A DNA stretch of 64,000 nucleotides, from positions 486,501-550,500 of the forward strand of contig JACKFA010000002.1 in the NCBI GenBank assembly GCA_020632715.1, in the 5' to 3' direction. Positions 42,836-50,600 of this stretch are shown piece by piece. The notes below the pieces were generated by a model. It was not told the origin of the DNA. It ran no database searches and saw only the letters and a list, made by a program, of their open reading frames with translations. Made by a program: the position numbers and the translations under genes. This DNA comes from Deltaproteobacteria bacterium (lineage in GTDB: Bacteria; Myxococcota_A; UBA9042; PHBI01). Numbering within the stretch: position 1 is the stretch's first letter; each line of letters starts with the position of its first letter.

Positions 42836-44567
42836 CGGCGACGCGGGCGGCCACGAGGGCCGCCCCGACGATGCCGACGGCCACCGGGTTCGCGACGATG
42901 TGCGTGGCGACCGGGGCCCGGCGACGCGGGCGGCCACGAGGGCCGCCCCTACGATGCCGTCGGCCGCGGGGTTCGCGACGATGTGCGTGGCGACGGGGGC
43001 CGCCACGAGGGCCGCCCCTACGATGCCGACGGTGACGCGGGCGGCCACGAGGGCCGCCCCTACAATGCCGACGTTGACGCGGGCGGCCACGAGGGCCGCC
43101 CCTACAATGCCGACGTTGACGCGGGCGGCCACGAGGGCCGCCCTACGATGCCGACGGCCGCGCGGGGTTCGCGACGATGTGCGTGGCGACGGGGGCCCGG
43201 CGACCGGGGCGGCCACGACGGCGGTCCCGACGATGCCGACGGCCATGGGGTTCGCGACGATGTGCGTGGCGACGGGGGCCCGGCGACGCGGGCGGCCACG
43301 ACGGCGGTCCCGACGATGCCGACGGCCGCGGGGTTCGCGACGATGTGCGTGGCGACGGGGGCCCGGCGACGCGGGCGGCCACGACGGCGGTCCCGACGAT
43401 GCCGACGGCCGCGGGGTTGGCGACGATGTGCGTGGCGACGGGGGCCCGGCGCGGCGACGGGGGCCCGGCGACGCGGGCGGCCACGACGGCGGTCCCGACG
43501 ATGCCGACGGCCGCGGGGTTCGCGCGACGATGTGCGTGGCGACGGGGGGGCCCGGCGACGCGGGCGGCCACGAGGCCGTCCCGACGATGCCGACGGCCGC
43601 GGGGTTGGCGACGATGTGCGTGGCGACGGGGGCCCGGCGACGCGGGCGGCCACGACGGCGGTCCCGACGATGCCGACGGCCGCGGGGTTCCGCGACGATG
43701 TGCGTGGCGACGGGGGCCCGGCGACGCGGGCCGCCACGAGGGCGGCCCCGACGATGCCGACGGCCGCGGGTTGCGCGACGATGTGCGTGGCGACGGGGGC
43801 CCGGCGACGCGGGCGGCCACGACGGCGGTCCCGACGATGCCGACGGCCGCGGGGTCCGCGACGATGTGCGTGGCGACGGGGGCCCGGCGACGCGGGCGGC
43901 CACGACGGCGGTCCCGACGATGCCGACGGCCGCGGGGTCCGCGACGATGTGCGTGGCGACGGGGGCCCGGCGACGCGGGCGGCCACGACGGCGGCCGCGA
44001 CGATGCCGACGGCCACGGGGTTCGCGACGATGTGCGTGGCGACGGGGCCCGGCGACGCGGGGCCACGACGGCCGCCCTGACGATGCCGACGGCCGCGGGG
44101 TTCGCGACGATGTGGCGTGGCGACGACGGGGGCCACCGCCCGACGCGCCGCTGGGTCCGCGACGATGTGCGTGGCGACGGGGACGACGACGCGGGCCGCC
44201 CGACGGCCGCCCGATGCCGACGGCCACGGGGTTCGCGACGATGTGCGTGGCGACGGGGGCCCGGCGACGCGGGCGGCCACGAGGGCCGCCACTACGGTGC
44301 CGACGGCCACGGGGTTCGCGACGATGTGCGTGGCGACGGGGGCCCGGCGACCGGTGCGGCCACGACGGCGGTCCCGACGATGCCGAAGGCCACGGGGTTG
44401 GCGACGATGTGTGTGGCGACGGGGGCCCGGCGACGCGGGCCGCCACGAGGGCCGCCCCTACGATGCCGACGGCCGCTGGGTCCGCGACGATGTGCGTGGC
44501 GACGCGGGCGGCCACGAGGGCCGCCCCTACGGTGCCGACGGCCGCGGGTTCGTGACGGCGGCCCCCC
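42836..44567. repeat. Tandem array of palindromic repeats, unit about 83 bp
   Basis: About 19 units. Each combines a part with GGGCGGCCACGAGGGCCGCC or the variant GGCGGCCACGACGGCGGTCC, CGACGATGCCGACGGCC, and a part with TTCGCGACGATGTGCGTGGC and GACGGGGGCCCGGC. The period is 83 bp in the regular central units (43298 to 43381, for example). At 43029-43140 three short units of 42 bp occur (CTACAATGCCGACGTTGACG), showing that the long unit is a 42-bp plus a 41-bp module. GGGCGGCC and GGCCGCCC can form a hairpin. Many units differ by 1-bp indels, so no reading frame survives across the array although long ORFs exist by chance on both strands. Confidence 0.9.
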
Positions 44568-44584
44568 ACGAGGCGGCGCCTCGC

Positions 44585-45583
44585 TCAGCGCACCTTCACG
44601 ACGATCTTGCCCCGCGCGCGCCCCGTCTCGCTGTACCGGTGCGCCTCCGCGATCTCCGCGAGCGGCATCACCCGGTCCACCACCGGGACGATCGCGCCCG
44701 CCTCGCAGAGCCGCGCCAGCTCCGCCATCTGCTCGCCGTCGCTCCGCCGCGTCACGAAGCGCGTCTTCTGCCCGCGGCACACCCGCGATCCGAACATCTG
44801 GCCGGCGATCATCATCCCCGTCGCCGCGAAACCCAGCACCGCGCCGTACTTCTCCACCCGCTTCGGCGCCCCCGGGCTCACCCCGACGAGCCTCGCGCCC
44901 CGCTTCGCGACCTTCCGCGAGCGCTTGAGCGTGTCGTCGCCCAGCGCGTCCAGCACGACGTCGTAGCCCTCGAGCACCTCGTCGAAGCTCTCCTGCGTGT
45001 AGTCCACGACCCGATCCGCCCCGAGCCGCGTCACGAGCTCCGTGTTGCGGCCGCTGCACGTCGTCGCCACGTACGCGCCGAGGTGCTTGCCGATCTGGAT
45101 CGCCATCGTCCCGACACCGCCGGATCCCGCCTGCACGAAGAGCCGCTCGCCCTCCTGCAGCTTCGCCGTGTCCACGAGCGACTGCCACGCCGTCAGGAAC
45201 ACGAGCGGCAAGCTCGCCGCCTCCTCGTGGCTCAGGTTCGCCGGCTTCTTCGCGAGGAACGCCTCGTTCACCGTCGTGAGCTCCGCGTACGTGCCCGGCG
45301 CCTTGTAGTGCGTCGACGCGAACACCTCGTCACCCACCGCGAACCGCGTCACCTTCTCCCCGACCGCCTGCACCACGCCCGACACGTCCATCCCGAGCGC
45401 CCGCGGCAGCTCGTAGCGGATCACGAGCCGCATCGCGCCCGAGCGGATCTTCGTGTCGATCGGGTTCACGCTCGTCGCGTGCACCGCCACGAGCACGTCC
45501 TCCGGGCCCACCGTCGGCTCCGCCACGTCCTCGACGTGCAGCACCTCGGGGCCCCCGTACTGATGGATCACCGCTGCCTTCAT
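44585..45583 (-). CDS. Zinc-independent MDR oxidoreductase, quinone reductase-like
   Basis: A 332-residue medium-chain dehydrogenase/reductase. KAAVIHQYGGPEVLHVEDVA at the start, YELPRALGMDVSGVVQAVGE, ERLFVQAGSGGVGTMAIQIG (NADPH Gly motif) and ATTCSGRNTELVTRLGADRV are typical of NADPH:quinone reductase and related enzymes. Structural and catalytic zinc ligands of alcohol dehydrogenases are absent. The region after 230 is basic and hydrophobic (RARSRKVAKRGARLVGVSPG). It is the first gene after the repeat array, with 18 bp between. ATG 45583 starts at the conserved MKAAV; ATG 45595 and 45619 are alternatives. Confidence 0.9.
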   Translation of the reverse strand: MKAAVIHQYGGPEVLHVEDVAEPTVGPEDVLVAVHATSVNPIDTKIRSGAMRLVIRYELPRALGMDVSGVVQAVGEKVTRFAVGDEVFASTHYKAPGTYAELTTVNEAFLAKKPANLSHEEAASLPLVFLTAWQSLVDTAKLQEGERLFVQAGSGGVGTMAIQIGKHLGAYVATTCSGRNTELVTRLGADRVVDYTQESFDEVLEGYDVVLDALGDDTLKRSRKVAKRGARLVGVSPGAPKRVEKYGAVLGFAATGMMIAGQMFGSRVCRGQKTRFVTRRSDGEQMAELARLCEAGAIVPVVDRVMPLAEIAEAHRYSETGRARGKIVVKVR

Positions 45584-45714
45584 GCCGCCGACCATCGCCG
45601 ACCCGCCCCCATCTGCCAAGCGCCGATGGACGCGCGCGCGCCCATGGGCTAGACAGGCTGACGCGACGCGAGCCAGGCGCCGACCTCGGCGCAGCCGACG
45701 TCCCGGAGCCAGCC

Positions 45715-46179
45715 ATGCCCGTCGACTACCTCATCCTCCTCGTCCTCCACATCGCCTTCGCCGCGACCGCCTTCGCCGTGGCGATGGGCGGCCCGAGCGC
45801 CGTCAAGCGCGCGCGCGCCCTCCCGACCCCGGACGCCGCCCTCGCCGCCGCCCGCGAGCTCGTCCGCCGCGACACCTTCGCCGGCATCAGCTACATCGTG
45901 GCCTTCCTCACCGGGTTCGCCCTCATCTTCGTCGCGTACGGCGGCTTCAAGGGGCTCCACCCCGTCATGCACGCGTCGATGGGGCTCATCGCGCTCCTCA
46001 TCGTCTTCGGCTTCGTCTTCCTGCACCCGCGCACGAAGGCCCTCGTCACGGCGCTCGAGGCCCGCGACGCCGCCGCCGCCGACAAGCAGCTGAAGCTCGT
46101 CAACATGGGCGCCGGCATCGCCCAGCTCGTCTGGTTCGTCGTCCTCGTCCTGATGGTCTGGAACGCGAAGCACGGCTGA
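45715..46179 (+). CDS. Four-helix membrane protein
   Basis: A 154-residue protein with helices at about 4-24, 57-77, 84-104 and 130-150, and a cytoplasmic helix-rich loop between the first two (RARALPTPDAALAAARELVR). The plan and the GGFKGLHPVMHASMG segment resemble small four-helix membrane proteins of the DUF2269/CopD-like type, but I cannot assign a family with certainty. GGAGCCAGCC precedes ATG 45715. Divergent from the MDR gene with 132 bp between. Confidence 0.7.
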   Translation: MPVDYLILLVLHIAFAATAFAVAMGGPSAVKRARALPTPDAALAAARELVRRDTFAGISYIVAFLTGFALIFVAYGGFKGLHPVMHASMGLIALLIVFGFVFLHPRTKALVTALEARDAAAADKQLKLVNMGAGIAQLVWFVVLVLMVWNAKHG

Positions 46180-46195
46180 TCGCGCGCGACCGCGA

Positions 46196-46891
46196 TCACC
46201 GCCCGCGGAGCACCCACGCCGCGGCCTCTCGCAGCGCCGCCGCCCCGCCGCGCTCGATCACCGCGCCGTGCGCCATGATCACGCGCTCCGGCTCGAACGC
46301 GAGCGCCCGCTCGAGCGACGCCCGGAACGCCGCGCGGTCCTTCGTCAGCCAGCGGATGTAGCGGTCGACCCGCGGGCCGCCCGCCGCGTCCAGCGCGCCC
46401 AGGACCACGCGCGCCCAGACACCCTCCGGACGCGCCAGGTTGAACAGCACGTCGGTCAGGACCAGCGTCCGCGACGGCCGATGGAAGAACGCCGTCTCCT
46501 GGAGCTTCGGCAACCCGTCGAGCGGGATCGGCGCGATGGCCCCGCCCCATGACTCGGGCGGCGACGCCGAGAGCGGCAGATCCACGCGCAGCTCGGGCTG
46601 CTTCTTCGCCGTGATCGCCGCGGGCGCCGCCACCCTCGCCGCCGGATACCGCGCCGCCGCCACCCGCGCGTAGAGGTGGTGGAAGAGGTTCGGCAGCACG
46701 ATCCAGCGGACCGGGCCGAGCGCGTCGAGCTCGGCGGCGAGCGCGTCGTCGAGCGGCACCGCGGAGCACAGCCAGAGGCCGCCGTCCGCGAGCCGCACGA
46801 CCGTCATGCGCGTGCCGACCTCGAGCCCGCCGAACCGCTGACCGCGGTCGACGGTCCAGAGGTTCGGCGCGCGCGCGACGAGCTCGGCCAA
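46196..46891 (-). CDS. DUF4336 protein, metallo-beta-lactamase-fold relative
   Basis: A 231-residue protein. LVARAPNLWTVDRGQRFGGL followed by RMTVVRLADGGLWLCSAVPL and VLPNLFHHLYARVAAARYPA is the start of DUF4336 proteins, which resemble metallo-beta-lactamases but keep only part of the metal site; here HHLY in the second segment and MAHGAVI near the end hold the His residues. The role is unknown. Start TTG 46891 was chosen because family members start here; the first ATG (46807, at RMTVV) would remove a conserved strand. It ends 16 bp from the convergent membrane protein gene. Confidence 0.82.
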   Translation of the reverse strand: MAELVARAPNLWTVDRGQRFGGLEVGTRMTVVRLADGGLWLCSAVPLDDALAAELDALGPVRWIVLPNLFHHLYARVAAARYPAARVAAPAAITAKKQPELRVDLPLSASPPESWGGAIAPIPLDGLPKLQETAFFHRPSRTLVLTDVLFNLARPEGVWARVVLGALDAAGGPRVDRYIRWLTKDRAAFRASLERALAFEPERVIMAHGAVIERGGAAALREAAAWVLRGR

Positions 46892-46919
46892 CGGCGGGTC
46901 GCTCCCTCGCTCCCGCCTC

Positions 46920-47504
46920 TCAGCCCTTCTTCAGGTTCTCGGCCGCGAAGTCCCAGTTGGCGAGGTTGTCGATGACCGTGCCCACGAACTTCCCGCGGTC
47001 GTTGCGGTAGTCGATGTAGTAGGCGTGCTCCCACACGTCGACCGTGAAGAGCGCGGTCTGACCGTGCGCGAGCGGCAGATCGGCGTTCGCCGTGCTCGTG
47101 ACCGAGAGCTTGCCGTTGTCGAGGACGAGCCACGCCCAGCCCGAGCCGAACTGGCCCGCCGCCGCCGACGAGAACTTCTCCTTGAACGCCGAGTAGCTCC
47201 CGAAGTCGCGCGCGATCGCCTGCGCGAGCTCACCCTTCGGCTCACCGCCGCCGCCCGGCTTCATGCAGTTCCAGAAGAACGAGTGGTTCCAGTGCTGCGC
47301 GGCGTTGTTGAAGACCTTCTTGTCGCCCTTCAGGATGATCTCCTCGAGCGACATCCCCTCCATCGGCGTGCCGGCGATCCCGTCGTTGAGCTTCGTGACG
47401 TATGCCCGGTGGTGCTTGCCGTAGTGGTACTCGAACGTCTCCGCGCTCATGTGCGGGACGAGGGCATCCTTCGAGTAGGGGAGGGCTGGAAGTTCGAAGC
47501 TCAT
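46920..47504 (-). CDS. sodB: Superoxide dismutase, iron type
   Basis: A 194-residue Fe/Mn superoxide dismutase of normal length. FELPALPYSKDALVPHMS and FEYHYGKHHRAYVTKLN hold the first ligand His; AQHWNHSFFWNCM the second with the Gln next to it that is typical of iron enzymes; FGSGWAWLVL, and VDVWEHAYYIDYRNDRGKF the Asp and His ligands. No signal peptide, so cytoplasmic. CACGGAGAGTCCTC precedes ATG 47504. Its upstream 160 bp contain the palindrome GTGAACGCCGTTCAC (47633), a possible operator. Confidence 0.96.
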   Translation of the reverse strand: MSFELPALPYSKDALVPHMSAETFEYHYGKHHRAYVTKLNDGIAGTPMEGMSLEEIILKGDKKVFNNAAQHWNHSFFWNCMKPGGGGEPKGELAQAIARDFGSYSAFKEKFSSAAAGQFGSGWAWLVLDNGKLSVTSTANADLPLAHGQTALFTVDVWEHAYYIDYRNDRGKFVGTVIDNLANWDFAAENLKKG

Positions 47505-47632
47505 GAGGACTCTCCGTGACTAGCGAGTTGCATCGCGCGGGCACCCGATGGGCGCCTCCTGCGCGCGCCACCGGTTCTATCGCGAGGGTCCGGCACGCGC
47601 AAGGCACGAGCCCGCGCGCGTCCCGGCCGCGC

Positions 47633-47647
47633 GTGAACGCCGTTCAC
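47633..47647. repeat. 15-bp palindrome, copy 1
   Basis: GTGAAC-GCC-GTTCAC, perfect inverted repeat, between the 3' end of the gene at 47667 and the sodB start. An identical copy is at 60930-60944. Confidence 0.5.
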
Positions 47648-47666
47648 ACTCGCCGTCCGGCCTCGG

Positions 47667-50600
47667 TCAGAGCTCGGTCAGCACCCGGAAATAGACCCCC
47701 GTGTTGCTCCCGTCGCGCGAGTCGTCCTCCCAGAACACGACCGCGTTCGTCCCGCCGAGCCACACGACCTCCGGGTGCGACTGCTCGCCGAGCAGCTGCC
47801 GCGTCGCCACGATGTCCGGCCCCGAGAGCGCCCCGACCTCGTCGAGGGCGGTCGCCTTCACGCCCGCGCCGTCCACGTAGAAGCTGTCCATCTGCCACCC
47901 GACGACCGTCCGCCCGCCCTCGAGCGGCGCCATCCGCAGCGACCGCCCGATCTCCGTCACCATCCGCGCGCCCGGCCACCGATCCGTCACCGCCGAGTCG
48001 TCGCCGATCTGCGCGAGCGTCGCCGGGTCGTGCGCGCTGCACCCGACCGAGTACGCGCCCGTCCCCACCGTGCGCTCGAAGCACGACGTCAGCACCGAGC
48101 CGTCCCCCGACAGCGCCGCGACCACCCCGCGCCGCCCCGACGTCGAGTGCCAGCTCGCGAGCACGTCTCCTTCGAGTGACAGCCGCCGGAGGTAGATGGC
48201 GCCGGTGTTGTTGTAGTCCGTATACGCGATGACCACGTCGCTCCCGACCGCCACGACCTGCGGCGCGCGGTAGTTCGTCAGGTCCTCGTCGACGAGCGCC
48301 TCGTCCGTGAGCGGCGTCCCGTCCGCCGCGAACACGCGATAGATGGCGTAGGTCCCGCCGCCGCCCCCCGGCTTCGGGCCCTGCCACGCGACGACCGCGC
48401 GCCCGTCGGGCACCACCGCCACGCTCGGCACGGACTGCGTGCCCGTGGCCCACTGGTTCACCACGAAGTCGCCCGACACCGGCGTCCCAGCCTGGTCGAA
48501 CATGCGCGCGACCACGCCCTCGCCGTTCCCGTCGACGCCGGTCGCCTGCCAGACGGCCGCGATCGACGCCGCCCCGGCCGCCACGTCGGGCCACGAGAGC
48601 AGCCCGTCGCTCCCCGCGTTCAGCGTGACCTCCGGCGCGATCGTCGGCCGCGCCCCGGCGACCGTCACGAAGCGCCCGACGATCTTCGCCTTCGACTGCC
48701 CGGCGACCGGCGTCTCGTACACCGCGAGCACCCGCCCGTCCGCCGTTCGCGCGGCCGCGACGTTCTTCTGGTTCCCCGTCGTCGTGCTGTTGAGCCGCCA
48801 GTCGAGCGCGCCGACCGCCGACTTCCCGTTCGCGAGGTAGCGCCGCGTGTACACCGTCTCCTGGTCGTCGACGAAGGCCACGACCCACTCGTCGGTGTCG
48901 AGCACCGCGAGCGTCGGCAGCTCCTGCGTCCCGGCGATGAGCGTGTTCACGAGCGTCTCGGGGCCGCGCGGCGCCCCGTCCGCGTTGAAGAGCCGCGCCT
49001 TCACGCCGTAGCCGGAGGTGTCGCCCAGGGAGTCGTCCCAGGTCGCCGCGAGCCCGTCGTCCGAGAACACGTCGATCTCGCCGAGCCGCTGGTCCCCCGC
49101 GGACGCCGCGTGCAGCTGCGTCGCCACGCCCCCGTCGGCCGCGGCGCCCGCCGCGTCGAAGCGCCGGAGCAGCGCGTCCCGCCCCGTCGTCGCCGTCTGC
49201 GCGTCGAGCGCGACGTAGAGCCCGCCGTCGTGGCGCGGCGCGAGCCGGACCCCCACGAGCGAGCCCCCGGCGGGCGCCGCGAGCGACAGCAGGTTGGCCC
49301 CGTCGTGGCGACGCGCGCCGTTCGCGCTGTAGCGGCGGACGACGGCGTGGTCACCGCCGAACGCGACCCACGCCGCGAAGAAGTCGCCCGAGCCGTCGTT
49401 CGCGAGCTTCACCACGAGGGGGAGGCCGGTCGCGACGCGATCCTCGCCCGCGTCATCCTGTAGGACGACCGGCGCGCCGACGCCGACGAGCGCCGTCGCC
49501 GGGTAGAGCAGCACGTTCCGGTCGGGGACCGAGAGCGACATCATCTCGACGAGGTTACCGGTGCGCGTCGCCTCCGCCGAGATCACGAACCCGAAGCCGG
49601 CCGCGCCCGGGACCGGGTACATCCGCCCCGCGGTGACGTCCATCCGGTTGTTCACGCTCTCGCAGGAGTAGACCTTCAGCTCGGCCGTGAGCAGCGCCTG
49701 CTGCGCGACGGACGTGTTGTAGAGCGTCCCGATGTAGTCGTACGCCCGCGCCGACACCGACGCGCTCGCGGTCTTCGCCTGTGGGCTCGAGCACGCGCCC
49801 GTGTAGGTCGTGTTCACCGTGGTCACGCCGTACCAGTACCCGACGATGAAGTCGCCCCCGGGCCGCGTCGCGAGCCCCGTCGTCCACTCGAGCGGGCGGC
49901 CCGGCGAGTTCACCTCGACCTCGTCGCTCTCGCGCCCGCCGCGCGCGTCCGAGAGGCGCCAGAACACGTCGGGATCCGTCGTGTTCTTCGCCCAGAGCGT
50001 GACGTAGCGCCCGAAGCCCATCGAGAGCACGCTCGGCCGCCGCCCGCCGCCGTCGACGTAGCTCAGCTGCTCCGCGACGCAGGCGTTCTCGGCGCCCACG
50101 CACGCGCCGTTCGAGCAGCGGTCGGTGAGCGTGCAGTCGTCGCCGTCGTCGCACGTCGAGTTCTGCGGGCGCGGCGTCCGCACGCACTTCGCCTGGAGCG
50201 TGTTGCAGGTCGCCGAGTTGCACTGATCACCGGCCTCCGCCTGGCAGTCGCGCGCCGTCCCGCCGACGCAGCCGCCCTCGCCGTCGCACTGCGAGCCGAC
50301 GATGCAGAAGTCCGGGTTCGTGCACGCGACGCCCGCCGAGCGCGGCGAGAGGTCGCAGACGTGGTCGTTCGGGCCGAGGCTCCGGCAGGTGCCGGCGTTG
50401 CACTCGTCGCTCTCGCTGCCGCAGTCGACGTCGCTCCCGGGCAGGCACACGCCCGCGCCCGAGCAGTGGTCGCCGAGCGTGCAGCCGTTCCCGTCGCTGC
50501 AGGGCGCGTCGGCGTCCTTCGGGCCGCTGAGGCAGGTGCCCCCGATCTCGTCGCACGATCCGACGAGGCAGCTCGACGCCGGCCGCGCGCACGGATCCGC

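Noticed and set aside
42836..44567. Long ORFs on both strands across the repeat array
   Set aside because: The 83-bp period is not a multiple of three and units have indels, so the frames arise from the GC-rich repeat itself; no ribosome site or family match.
42836..44567. CRISPR array
   Set aside because: No unique spacers: both modules of each unit repeat, and there is no cas gene.
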